DNA from: Paracamarosporium sp. OC-R06-R3
Taxonomy: Eukaryota; Ascomycota; Dothideomycetes; Pleosporales; Didymosphaeriaceae
Assembly (NCBI GenBank): GCA_019828545.1
Contig: JACVRA010000185.1
Location: 1-64,000 of the forward strand
Direction: 5' to 3'
Length of the DNA stretch: 64,000 bases
Below the pieces are notes generated by a model. That model was not told where the DNA came from. It did no database searches and was given only the letters and a program-made list of their open reading frames with translations. Every line of letters begins with the position of its first letter. The first letter of the stretch is position 1. Shown piece by piece: positions 11,049-22,702 of this stretch. Made by a program: the position numbers and the translations under genes.

Positions 11049-12428
11049 ATGACGGATTTGCTGCACGTGTTGCCTGACTTCGACACTGCAAAGTTTGGCC
11101 ACCTGCTGCCCTCGCTCGACAAGGCGCTGATATCCACAAACGACCTCGTCACCCTCGAGCCCGCCCATGTAGCAAAGCGCGCCCACGTCCCCGCCGGGGA
11201 GCTGCGCAGGCTGGTCGACGTCCTTGTGCCCGCCCTGCACCGGCACCTCGGTTTCGGCGTAGAGGAACCTCGCAGCACCGCCTTTCTGTCTGCTTCTGGC
11301 CATGCTTCCGCCACAGATACTATAAGCACCTTGGATGGTGAGCTTGACCAAGCGCTGCTAGGCGGCATCCGTCCTGGCTACCTGGTCGAGGTCACTGGCG
11401 AGAGGTACGTCCATCCGTCTCGTCTCATATAGCCTATCTGCACCATCTGCACCCTACGTGCGCTGACCAGCTCCAGTGGTGCCGGGAAAACGCAATTACT
11501 GCTTACGCTGCTGCTTGCATCCCAGCTGCCTGCACCCCACGGCCTGTCCAAGTCCGCCATCTACATCTCGACCGAGGCGCCCCTCGCTACCAATCGCCTC
11601 ACCCAATTACTCTCCGCGCACCCATTGCTCGCCTCGCTGTCACCAAAAGAGAAGCCTTCGCTGTCGCGCATACTGAGCATCCAGACGCCCGATCTTGAGT
11701 CTCAGGAACACATACTGCGCTACCAGCTGCCGGTGGCTATTAGGAAGCATAATGTGGGCCTCGTCGTGTTGGACTCGGTCGCTGCCAACTACCGCGCCGA
11801 GTTTGAAAAGTCCGGTGCAAAGGAAGGCGCAGCGTCCATGGCGAAGAGGGGTACTCAACTGGCCCAGCTAGGCGCTCTGCTACGCGATCTGGCCCGCACA
11901 GAAGGAATAGCAATTGTTGTTGCGAACCAGGTCGCAGATCGCTTTTCTAGGCCTGCGAATATCGTGTCCAATGCTCCTTCCCGGACAAGCAGCCAGAACG
12001 CCCAACGCCAGAATACCCCACAACCCCTGACCAATCAAGGTCCCCATTCAGTCCCAGCTTCGCAGGAAGACGAAATTATATTGTCGCCAGATCCCTTGGC
12101 ACTCGACCACCAGCAATGCTGGTTCACAGGCTGGGGTGATATCCGCTCAGACCCACCACACAACCTGAAGACGCCATCGCTGGGCATCATCTGGACTAAC
12201 CAGATCGCGTGCCGCATCGCCTTGAGCAAGCGGCCCGTCTACGCAAACCGACCGCTCGTCGTCACACACAACGGCGAAGACCACTGGGACGAAGATGAGA
12301 ACCATATCACCAAGTGGCGCCGATGGTTCAAGCTGGTCTTTGCGCCGTGGGCTCCGCCTTCAGAGGGTAGGGGTATTGAGTATGAGGTGGTGAGGAGCGG
12401 GATGCGCCATGTAGAAAAAGACAAATGA
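11049..12428 (+). CDS. rad57: RAD57-like RecA/Rad51-family recombination mediator
   Basis: Rad51 paralogue, a nuclear ATPase that in yeast works with Rad55 to stabilise Rad51 filaments at double-strand breaks. Exons 11049-11404 and 11477-12428; 435 aa, close to the family's usual 400-460. The 72-nt intron (GTACGT, CTGAC branch, CAG) falls inside the Walker A motif. Splicing gives GESGAGKTQ at residues 117-125. Walker B is VGLVVLDSV with Asp218, followed by ANYRAEFE as in Rhp57/Rad57. Typical downstream blocks QLGALLRDLART, IVVANQV and LGIIWTNQIACRIAL are present. The N-terminal 90 residues form the usual helical domain. Assignment to Rad57 rather than Xrcc3-like names is by overall resemblance (the two are orthologous groups). 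The 3' end faces the SAE2-like gene. Confidence 0.88.
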
Positions 12429-12778
12429 AACATTCAAATTTACCAATTCTTCATACGAACGAGTCATGCGTGATGTGCCCGGAGTCATTCGCAAGGCTAA
12501 GGCCAGCGAGGTTTCTGGTGGCTTGTATGATGCCCAGACTAGGACCTTTCCCTGAAACATGTAGAGAAAGGAATCCAGGAGATTGACTAATCTGCATTGT
12601 GGATATAATGCTGCAACCGAGACCGAAACAACAGAGGTAGAATGTGAAGAAGGAAAGATAGACTTCGCGGTTGACAATGCAAGACGTTAGCTCACACAAC
12701 ACCGCAACACAATCCGAACCCAACCAACCCACATCCATCCAACCGACCATCAATCCCAACCACATCCCGTCCTCACTC
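12429..12778. other. Shared 3' region of two converging genes
   Basis: 350 bp between the stops of the RAD57-like (+) and SAE2-like (-) genes. It holds both terminators or poly(A) regions. No gene seen. Confidence 0.6.
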
Positions 12779-15321
12779 CTACTCATCCGCAAACACGAAC
12801 TTCCCCCCTCTCCGCATAGCCTGCAAATACCTCTCCCTGACCTCCGCCCTCTCCATCGCAACCGCCTTCTCCCTATCTTCCTCCTGCTCCTGCGTGCTCG
12901 GGAAATCCACGCGCCAAAACCCCGGCGGTGTCTTCCGGCCCTCATACGCCTTCCTGTGCTTCCCGTGCTCGGTAGCCATCTTGCGCGTCCTTGCCTGCAG
13001 GATGATTTCATCTCTCTCGCCCGTATCCATCTGCGTGAGGCCAAAGCTGTCGTATGCGTCGCCGAGGTAGTCTTGCAGGAGGGCTTCTTCCTGCGAGGAG
13101 GACAGGGGCGCCGCGGCGAGCGCGAGCGTGCGGAAGGTGGAGCCGCAGCAGGCGGGGTTCGTGCAGCCTGGGAGGCAGAGGCGGTCTTCGCGGCGGCGGA
13201 CGGTTTCGGCGAAGACGTGCGAGTAGCCTTGGTTGTAGGCAGGATTGGGCTTGAAGTCTTGGATGCGGAGCTCCGTTAGTGGTTTGTCGCGGAGACAGGT
13301 CTGCGGAGCGGGTTCTCTTGGTGTTGATGGTGTGGCGGCTTTGCGTGTAGGTTCTAGCGCGCTCATTCGCCATATTGGGCGGCCGTCGGGGACTAGTTCA
13401 GGGCGCGGAGCTGTTTCTGCGGATCTACGCTGAGCCGGTCTTGCGGAGGGCGTGTATGCAAGGCGGTTGGACGAGGATGGTGGAGTGGGTACTTGTGCAG
13501 CGTTTGTTCGTGCTGGTGCGGTCTTTGGCGTAGTGAGGGTGTTCTTCATGGGCGATACGCCGCTCTTAGCAGCTCGTATGCGTTCATTGAAGTGCGCTCG
13601 GGCCAAATTTGGTGGAAGTCGCTTCTTCCGTTCATTGCTGGGCGGTACCTCCCCTGATTCTGCAAGCATATTGAACTCGTTCTGCTCTCGTGCCTCTTCT
13701 CTTTTTATGCGCTTATCAGGTGTAGTTTCGTTTGCTCTGCCAGCTACGACGTTTGGATCCAACGGCTGTAGAACTGCTCTGGGTTCCACGTTAGCATTTC
13801 CGGGTTCGCTCACAGCTCTTGGATCCCCTATATTAACCGCTAGATCAGAACTAGGTCTGGCCGCTGTCGTGGGCAGTTCTTCAGTTGGCTCAGGTTTGAT
13901 CAGAGGTCTTGAATTGGCTAGATTACCACTGAAAGGTACACTATTGGACCTTTGGTCACGTGGTGTTCCGGTCTCGTTGGAATGAGTAGAGTTCAGCATT
14001 CTCATTCTCCGATGCCGGGGGGTCATAATGGGGTTGGGCCCCAGTTCGTCGAGATCCATGGTCTCCTTACGCTGAAGGGGATTGACCGCAGGTTCAGACG
14101 GAGGACTACTGTATAACTCCTCTTTAACCCGCACAGGCTTTGCTGGTGTACCATCAGAGGATCCGTCGTTAAATACTTTAAATCCGATTGATGGCTTCCG
14201 CTTGCGTTTGAGCGAACGTTCGGATACAAATTCAGGTTCATCGTCGTCAACAGGGTGGGCCGCGCGAGGAGTTGTTTCGCAGTCTTGCTCCATGTTTTCA
14301 GGGACTGTCGTCTGGCTTGAGGTAACATTGTTGGGGCTAGAATGACCTGAAGCGGCTCCATTATTATTCGCGTTCAAGTTCGAATCTGCACAACCTTCAT
14401 CCGTGGGATGCGGGGGTGATCGTTGTCTATCGGATTCCGTATGTATTCCACTTTCATCGGAGTCATCATGCACCGCATTCGCGTCTGTCTCAATCTGGAG
14501 GTTATGATGTACTCCGGCGCCCGTATTAGTTGTGGGCGGAGTACGCGGCCGGTCAATAACATTGGAGGGCTCAGCCATAGGAGCTGGAGACAAACGTCGA
14601 GGATTTAACGATTGTGGTGTCCTCATAGCAGCTGACTCTGGGCTTGGTGAACCACTTGACGCTGGCCCTGCAGTTTCAATCGCTAGATTACTTCGTGCTT
14701 GCAGTTTCGTGACTTTCAATTCGGATTTTGTCTTTTTCTTGTCGATGTGTCGGTCGCAATACTCTTGCCAGGCTCTTACACTATCTTTCATGTCTTTATT
14801 CTTTTGCATAACAGCAACATTTTTTCGTTCCAGGTACTTTATCCTATGAGCTGCGTCTTGATACCGCTTGTTCAGCTCATCGAGCTTCTCAGTGATCTGT
14901 CGATACTCCGTGATTGGGATCGTGGCGTCGTCAGTGCTGGTAACCAGCTCTTCTGCCGATGGCGTGTTGCCGCGAGCCTTCTGGAGCAGGCTTCTAAGGC
15001 GTGCATTCTCCTCTACCAGCTTGGCCTGTTCGACCACCCCGTTGCTAACATGGTTGGTCAGAATCTGGAGATGTTCATCTTCTTGAAGATGTAAGTTAAG
15101 ATCCCCAGGCTTAGAATATGGCGATACGTACTGTTCTTTAATTGGGCCTCATGAGTTTCCATCCCTACCGAAAGTTAGGTGCCGAGCATTCGACTTGAAA
15201 AAGGGCACGTACGCTTCTTCCACTCCTTCTCAAGGTCGGGTGTGATGACCTCATCGTAGACACGCGCCCAGAGCGCCTTGTTATTCGCCAGCCACGATTC
15301 GAAATCCATAGTAGCGCTCAT
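12779..15321 (-). CDS. Sae2/Ctp1/CtIP-like DNA end-resection factor
   Basis: Cofactor of the Mre11-Rad50 complex that starts resection of double-strand breaks. Exons 15321-15213, 15164-15132 (33-nt microexon) and 15081-12779; 814 aa. Both introns (48 and 50 nt) begin GTACGT. Splicing makes a continuous N-terminal helix from WARVYDEV through EWKKRMETHEAQLKN to EEN.RLRSLLQ, then a coiled coil to about residue 125, the part that oligomerises in CtIP/Ctp1. The middle 500 residues are disordered, rich in Ser/Thr-Pro sites suited to CDK control. The conserved C-terminal domain is clear: NQGYSHVFAETVRRREDR, a Cys cluster CLPGCTNPACC near residues 681-690, and a final block with TPPGFWRVDFPST. A second in-frame ATG is at 15309. 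Confidence 0.88.
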
Positions 15322-15541
15322 TGCACTGCCGCCGCAGAACTCGTGATATTCATCGGAACATGCCCCGGTGGAATCGCAAATGCTTGTGAGATGTAAGCTG
15401 CGTCTGCCTTGCCCACCGGCCGAACCGACGCGTTCGGCGGCGCGTTGTCACGCGAAAGCTTGGCCGCGCCGCCACATTGCATAAGCCACCAACACTCCAA
15501 CACAATGTGGGGGGCAACTGATCCACGATTATCCAGGCATC

Positions 15542-17246
15542 ATGAAGCGAGTACGGGAGGATGTCGACCACAGCGAGCAACCTGCAAAGGTGCGCAGGAT
15601 ACCAGCGGTCGATAGGCTCTCAAAGCTGAGCGACGAGCTCCTTATTCGCATACTGACGTTCGTCCCCGTACCTTCGCTGCTTCTTTGCCAGAGGTTCGTA
15701 AATAGCCACTGCCAGGTGCCACAGAGTATTTGCTAAGATCTATAACAGGCTGTCGAAGAAGTTCAAGCGACTCGCCCTCGACTCAGAATTATGGAAGGCC
15801 GCATACTACAAGAATTTCGTGTTACCGCGGGCCGCAAGAATACCAGGGATCAAAGATTCGACCGCCACCTCCGACCAATTGCGGTATTCTTCCAAGTTAT
15901 CAAAGTGGCTGGATGATACGCATTTAGTTAAGAACGGAAAAGGAACGAACTGGAAGCAACAGTACAGACTGAGGCATAACTGGGCGCAAGGCCAATGCGC
16001 GGTCAGTGAGATCGTGGTTGCCGAAAGGCCACCGGAACCACCGTTGCTGGTAATGATGTCGCGTGGAACAATCTACACAGCTGACTCAATATCTGGCCTC
16101 CGCGCATGGAATACTATCAACGGCCGCGACCTCATTGCGTCTATAGCTCTGACCAACAGTCATGGTGCCCCGCAGCTCCCGACATCGATGGCAATAGATG
16201 CGTGTGACAGCAATACTGACAATGAAAGAGTGGTCGTAGGTTTTGATGATGGCGTGTTCACTGTTTTTGAGCTTCGAAAAGATGAGAGGGCATTCAACGT
16301 TCTCTTTGAACACGCGTCTTCGACGAATGGGATGTTATCCGCCTTAGCATACTCATCCCCCTATCTACTCACTATGACGGAGGACCAGCTACTCTCGATC
16401 TACGTATTTTTGGATATTAAAAAACCAATCGCTTATCTGGACGCGCCACGATTACTGTACTCGTTGAGGTCACACACAGTATGGCCGCCAGTATCTTTAT
16501 CAATCCGCACGGCGGCGACGAGTGTGACCGCCGCTATTGCCTATGCCCTGCCGACATATCTTTCAGGCTGGACCGTGGGCATCCAAGAGATGCGGTTATC
16601 ACTCGAAGGAGAATTGTTGGAGTCTCGACTAGCAACAGCAGCTGACCAACACTATCACACACTCTCCGAACAACGTTCCATGTCCTCTCCTTCCACACGC
16701 TCATCGTCTCCTTTCCCAGGAAGGTCTCGCGAGCCAACGTTGGCAAACACGCCTAACAATTCCAAACCAACGTCAATGTCGTATTCGCATCCCTACCTCC
16801 TCGTAGCGCATCCCGACAACACGCTTTCGTTGTACCTTGTCAAATCTACAACATCATCACTCTCGATTGGTCCAGGGACCCGGCTTTGGGGCCACACATC
16901 ATCGGTGTCTGGCGCACATGTGGGTATGCGAGGCAAAGCCGTCTCAGTCAGTAGATTTGGCGACGAGCTTCGGGTGTGGGATCTTGAAGGAGGGATGGCA
17001 TCTTCAGCAAACCGAAAGCGGTCAAGGAACGGCGAGCTGAGCGTACGAGTCCAGCCTTCGAAAGGGCTCGACCCGTTCAGTGACGGTACAGACGAGCAAG
17101 AATCTGGACTCCGATTCGCGCTTGAGCAGCGTTTTGATGATTCGGCGGTTAGCAGGGGCTGGGTAGGATTCGACGAGCAGAACGTGATAGTATTACGAGA
17201 GAAGGGCGAGGGGAGCCAAGCACTCGTCGTCTACGATTTCGCCTAG
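15542..17246 (+). CDS. F-box protein with a beta-propeller-like (WD-type) C-terminal half
   Basis: Probable substrate receptor of an SCF ubiquitin ligase. Exons 15542-15693 and 15749-17246; 549 aa. The 55-nt intron (GTTCGT..CAG) breaks the F-box; splicing gives LSDELLIRILTFVP followed by LSKKFKRLALDSELW, a standard F-box at about residues 26-67. The rest is built of beta-rich segments ending in WD-like dipeptides, for example FGDELRVWDLEG near residue 440, plus a Ser/Pro-rich linker around residues 315-345. It resembles the fungal F-box/WD proteins related to fission yeast Pof10, but I cannot fix orthology. It starts only 220 bp from the SAE2-like gene and is transcribed away from it, so the two probably share a promoter. 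Confidence 0.82.
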
Positions 17247-17978
17247 AGGTGTATTGGAAAAGAATTCGAGCTGCGACGTTCAAGACGCTTCTTTGATCGT
17301 TTCGTCGCAAACAGCAATGGGAATGAGGCTTGTAGCCGGAGACTCCGAAATCCTTTGTGGTCCAGCATCGCACTCTCACAGCAATTACGCGGGCCGCAGT
17401 ACCCGCGGCGGTTTGTGGCGGGGTCTCGGTTGCACGAGGCGTTCTGCATGCTTCCTAGCCGCATCGGTAGCAGCCCTAGGATCTGCATACTGCACTGTGA
17501 GGGGGCGGGACACCTTGCAAAAACCGATTTTGCAGCAAACGAAGAGAATTGTATTGCATGGCTTCAAGCCCGGTACAGATAATTCACCAGGAAGCAAACG
17601 AGCATCGAATATATCTATATGTGCGCCCGTTATAGGCGGCTAATGCTGCTGCAGAGACATCTTATTCACCTCGTTCCATTTAACAACGCTACTTCCATAT
17701 CCGGCTAGCAAGCTCAGGCTCGCGCCTGCACTTTGCGGGCACACTGCAATATTTTCTCGTCCCCTCGCTCTCTCCCTCCACAACGACCTTGCGTGTTTAC
17801 GACTCAATTGGCGGTTTGCTTGCTGAGGCACAAAAGTTGGAAACGTCAGCTGCAACCTACACTCTCTCTTTGCCCTATACCCCATACCCCGCCTTTCACA
17901 GGTCAGTATGCACGTTGCCGCATAGTTGCCTTTCAGGTACTCATTCGCGCCAGGTTTAACACATAATCTACCCTCAAC
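17247..17978. other. Intergenic, promoter and leader of the zinc-knuckle gene
   Basis: No domain-bearing ORF. A pyrimidine-rich stretch at about 17750-17790 and further CT-rich sequence up to the ATG are common in highly expressed fungal genes. Confidence 0.5.
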
Positions 17979-18829
17979 ATGGAGTACCAAGCTCAATCCG
18001 GAGGCGCCGGTGGCCGTGGCTGCTACAACTGTGAGTTGCGCCCTTTTTATACTGCAAAGTCCTTCGCGCGCGTTGGTCTGCATCTTCAGCGCAGACCAAG
18101 ACAGCGGACGTCATGGGTACCATTTCGGACCACGGGAATCCTTTTTCGGCAGTGTCATGTGACATGATCGCGAGACCTGCCAGCAGCCATCATCCTACTT
18201 TTTCATATCCTCCGTTACCCCGCGGTGGGGCACGATTTTCTTGATGAACTTTTACTAATTCAGTAGGCGGCGACCCTGCCCACCGTGCGGCCGACTGCCC
18301 CAGCAAGGGCAACCCTACCTGCTACAACTGCGGCGACAAGGGACACTTGAGCCGTGAGTGCACCGCTCCTCAGGCTGAGAAGAGCTGCTACCGCTGCGGC
18401 GAGACCGGCCACATCAGCCGCGAGTGCACCAAGGACGGCGGTGCTCCCATGGGAGGCTCTGGTGGCGGTCAGGAGTGCTACAAGTGCGGCCAGCGGGGTC
18501 ACATTGCTAGGAACTGCACCCAAGGTGCCGGCGGCTACGGCGGCGGCTACCAGCGTGGAGGATACGGTGGTGGCTACGGCGGTCCTAGGCAGACCACCTG
18601 CTACTCGTGCGGTGGTTTCGGCCACATGAGCCGTGACTGCACCCAGGGCCAGAAGTGCTACAACTGTGAGTTGCTGAAATTGGCGAATGAGTATTAGTAC
18701 CGAACTAACATACAATCAGGCGGTGAGGTCGGCCATCTGTCGCGAGACTGCCCCTCCGAGACTACCTCCGAGCGTGTCTGCTACCGTTGCAAGCAGCCCG
18801 GCCACGTCCAGAACGCTTGCCCCAACTAG
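17979..18829 (+). CDS. CCHC zinc-knuckle protein, Gis2/Byr3/CNBP family
   Basis: Single-stranded nucleic-acid-binding protein; in yeast Gis2 binds mRNAs and associates with polysomes and stress granules. Exons 17979-18030, 18267-18665 and 18720-18829; 186 aa. Introns are 236 nt (TACTAAT branch, acceptor TAG at 18266) and 54 nt. Both break a zinc knuckle after the first base of the second Cys codon, and both donors are GTGAGT. Splicing yields seven C-x2-C-x4-H-x4-C knuckles, from [14 protein letters not shown] to [15 protein letters not shown] Gly/Tyr/Arg-rich RGG-like linker ([20 protein letters not shown]) separates knuckles four and five, as in family members. The first intron is unusually long for this window and could hold regulatory sequence. 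Confidence 0.93.
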
Positions 18830-20533
18830 ACTCATCACCGAATGCTCGGCCTGGACCTAATTTTGATCGCGACGATTGACGTGTTCACGACCATCGGATC
18901 CGGCGTTTCGTTTAGTTAACGAGCTTTCGACATGTTACGATTTTCCTTTCCTTGTACATGTTCTCATTTGGCGCGGCTGACACGCCGTCTTTCGACCCTT
19001 GCGCACGAAAAGCATCATTTATCGCCCGGCATAATTTGACACGGTTCTTGACCGGCTGGCCCAATCGTCAAGAGGAAGGTTTGAACGGAAACGTCGTCAC
19101 GAACTGGAAAGATTTTGCAATGGTGGAAAACGAAACGGGGAGGAGCGGATACTGAAAGCAGAGCAACGGAGTGGGTTGATGTTATCTTGATTCAATGCGA
19201 ATGCTGTCACCGAAGTCAAAATTTTGGTGGGGCAGACGGTCGGTCACCTAGGAAACTTGGAATTGAAATCCTATCCGCTTATGTTGGATTTGGACTCATA
19301 TTACATTTGTCGTCTTTTATGCATTGGTGATTGTGCTTGTATCTTGTTCGTATGCTAATGTGCACAGCTTCTGTGAGTTATATCACGGTTAAGGGATATT
19401 GACAATACTACACCTTATTGAGAATGTCAACGCTGCCAAATCAAGTTGATCGCAGTATGGGAGTTAGGGTACTTGATGACATCTCCCTGTACAGATACGA
19501 ATATGTCGTAGGCGCACAGACAGGCCGCGACCACGGCCCTGTTAAGGGCTTTCACTATCGCCGACTAACAGCAGGAGACGAAGATCATCTTACGCTTGTC
19601 CTACCCAAGGACGTGCGACATCGTTCGGAAATCGTCCACTCGCGCCATATTCAACACCTCTTCACGCGATTATACTGTGCATGCTCGAACTTTAGAAATC
19701 TCAAACGCAAATCCCATGTTGTGGGCTGCGAAAGAGCAAATACTAGTATGATACAGAGCCGATTATATAGTTATGACACGACTCTGGGAGCTTTAAGGGA
19801 TAATGCTAGTGGAGGTTTTTATCATGGCGAAGCTATTTGATTGTTTCAAGACACGATGCGAAGAGCGCTTGGGAGGCTGCTGGATGATATACTCACCTGG
19901 CAGGTGAAGTTCATTCACAGAGGTGACTTGCAAAGGAAGAAGTTTAATCAATAAATTCGGAAAGTGACTTGTTCTTGGATCTGAATGAGGTACACGAAAC
20001 CTTCGGCTACTTTCTCATGTTTGTGGCTTGTTGTAGGTTGTAGTTGACTTTCACGTGTACGGATTCTTCGGGAATAAGCTGATTGTTACACAGGTATGAG
20101 GAGGAGGTAAGCTTGATCTGCTTGAGAAGGGAATCGGGGAAGGGGTGCATGTATCCTAAGGGAAAGGACATGAGGAGTGTGTGCGTGTTCGGCGCCACCA
20201 TAATTCATTGAGAGTATCTAGTGCAGATATAGAAGCGTGGCGTCTACATTCATCCATTGTTTGTTACAGAATTGATTAAAAGATATTTGGCGCTCATAAT
20301 GATCAACCAACCATGAGACACCGTGATGTACAATGGCCCTAAAGTAGAGCTTTTGACTTAGCTCTACCTTTCGAACACCTACTCCGTACCGAACCAAAAC
20401 GACTGGAGATGTGTCCTGTGCTTAACGTTTCCCCCCAAGACATTGTCCCTAAGTCCCTCTCTTCTCTTCACATCTAGAGTAGCACAGCTTCCGACACAGC
20501 GTCTAAATGCTCTTATAAACCAAACAAGTTGAT
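18830..20533. other. Intergenic, 1.7 kb without a supported gene
   Basis: A 140-codon ORF on the plus strand (19418-19840) has no recognisable features and no splice partner. The rest is short AT-leaning sequence, with 3' ends of the flanking genes at both sides. Confidence 0.45.
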
Positions 20534-21925
20534 TTAATATTCAGCGTCCTCGTCTCCATTACTCACCGCCTCAATCCCAAACATCTCCCTTTCTGCAGCA
20601 GCCTTGCTTAGTTTCTCCACTTCGAGTTCCTGCCTCTTCTCTTCAGCACCCTCGTTCGCCAATCTATCGGCCGCCTCGTTACCCGTATTCCCGTTGTGCG
20701 CCTTGACCCACACAATGTGTGTCTTTGCGCGAGCCATCTCTCGTTCCCGTATGCGCGTAAGTATAGGCTCAATAAGATCTCTGTTCTCTACTGCTCTGCC
20801 TGCCGAGTTCTTCCAGCCTTTCGCTTCCCAGCTCTGGAACCAGTCTGTTAAGCACTTCATGGAGTAGTGGGAGTCGGTATATATCTTTGCTTCGCGATCG
20901 ATGGGTACGATGTCGATGGCGCGGGCGATGGCGGTGAGCTCCGCGCGTTGATTTGTTTGCTTCTCGCCTGGAAGAGGCCCGTGGTCGTTTCTATTCGACA
21001 ATAAGCTATGCTTTGTGGTTGGATAGGAGCCAACTGACCTTAGATCGTTGGGGCCAAACCAGATACCGAAGCCAGCGTATGCACCGAGCTTACCATTTCC
21101 CTTCGAGGCGCCATCTGTGTATATCTCAAGAATGCCCTCGAAGTCACCGGTCGGCTGCATCTTTCGCAAATTGAGTTCATTCTGTGTCTTGTACTCCACT
21201 TCAGGACCGTCCGGACGCCCGTGCTTGATTCTCCTATCGAACCCGTCTTCGGCATCCGGTGGAAGAGGCCCGATACCTGCTTCGTAATCGCCATTTGTGG
21301 CAGTTGCTAGTGCCGAGCCGTCGTTCTGTTTCTGCTTCTTTGTACTCTTTCGTGATTCGACTACGGATGGTGTCGTCGAGTCGAGATGGCCGTTTAGGCT
21401 GATTGGCGTACTGGTGTTGGTGTGTGGAGGGGCGCCTCCTCCTTGCGCCTCGTTCACGAAAGCTTGTGCTTCCTCCAATGTATCAAATCGCTTTTGTTTA
21501 GCGCCTTTGAAGCCTGTGACTTGCTCCAAGACCGCTGGCCAATCCATGTACACCCCGGGCGTGTGACCCACCTGCACCCCGTAGTATTTCGTTTTTCCTG
21601 GCTTTGGAGCAGCAGTGCTCTCGCTTTTCAAATACTCCTCCGCTTCTGTGAGAAGAGAAAACTTCTTGACTATATAAAATCAGAGAACATATATACTTTG
21701 AGCAGGCGGGTACCGACCTATGGGGTTTTTGAATCCTGAGGTTTGTTGCTTGGCATCGTCCCAACCTGGACAAAGATATTCTAGTCAGTATGGATACTGA
21801 AAATATGAAGGCACGCACTGCGTACTCTGATATATCCCTGGCGTAAATCCAACCTTGACAGCGTAGAAGGCTGGCGCCGCCCTTTTGCGCTTTGTGCCTG
21901 ACGAAGCTGACGAGCTATTTGCCAT
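20534..21925 (-). CDS. Ribonuclease H1 with two hybrid-binding (viroplasmin-like) domains
   Basis: Cleaves RNA in RNA-DNA hybrids, removing R-loops and primers. Exons 21925-21826, 21765-21718 and 21669-20534; 427 aa. Splicing gives a first hybrid-binding domain (FYAVKVGFTPGIYQSWDDA to AEEYL, about residues 20-63) and a second one (YYGVQVGHTPGVYMDW, about residues 77-121). The catalytic domain carries the DEDD set: Asp235 (YTDGASKGNG), Glu293 (NQRAELTA), Asp315 (YTDSHY) and Asp384 (GNEAADRLAN). The second intron has the unusual donor GTCGGT, chosen because it alone keeps frame into VKKFSLLTEAEE. The ORF stays open upstream of this ATG for 126 codons, so a longer, perhaps mitochondrial, form cannot be excluded, although that stretch looks non-coding. 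Confidence 0.9.
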
Positions 21926-22702
21926 TGCGCCTTCCGTCTCTGCTCCAATGTGCGAAACTACGAAGTCGTCGATGGGTCGTATCTCTTGGGAAAAGCAACG
22001 GGCTTGCGGACGGTTGAGACAAAAGGGAAATCGAACGTGCGTCGTTGTGGGATAATAAACGTGGCGACTGGAACAATCACGAGGGTTTGCAAGCCTAGTT
22101 AGGTCAGTTTGGTGCTGGACATAGACAGGCTTGCCGAGCCCTTTAGGTGAAGGTGAAGGATAACATACCAACGCGACTCTCGTAGCGCAGGATGGGAAAA
22201 CAGCTGGCGAATAGCGATCCTCTTGATCACCGCTCGCATAAGAAGGTGGATGTGAGTGAATGAAAGCAAATGGGAAGCGCGGTTTTATCTGAGGCGGAGA
22301 CAAATGAGGGGTTTGCTGGGTTCATGTAGAAGTGGCTCACGAAGGGGAGGGGGTGGGTGGGGGGAGCCTTCGGAAACATAGCTTGCGCCCGGGCCAGGCG
22401 TGATTCGAAGGGAGCATTGCTTCGGAAGAGGCGACGATGCGAAGACAATGCACTGGGAGACAAGGTGAATTGAATAGCTCGCACGTGCAGCGCTTCGCTA
22501 TGCGCCTTGTCGTGGAGCGACGTCGAGGTAAATGCACGGCGGCGTTTGCGGGAAAGCGCGACCGGCGCCATTCCGACCAGCATCTCCACAGCTCGGCCAT
22601 CACACCACCAGACAACAACTGCTTATTTACATACCCCACCTACCTCACATAACCTAGAGGGCCTGACTGAACATAGTCCACTGATCCTACTTTGACCACG
22701 CA
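21926..22702. other. Divergent promoter region
   Basis: Between RNase H1 (-) and the DUF202 gene (+). GC-rich with a G-run near 22350-22362. Overlapping ORFs on both strands look like shadows. Confidence 0.5.

Noticed and set aside
10403..11368. Several overlapping ORFs in the GC-rich region before the RAD57-like gene
   Set aside because: They overlap one another on both strands and one runs antisense through RAD57 exon 1; GC-rich DNA has few stops.
18260..18715. 151-codon minus-strand ORF over the zinc-knuckle gene
   Set aside because: Low-complexity Ala/Val/Thr shadow of the repetitive Gly/Cys codons on the plus strand.
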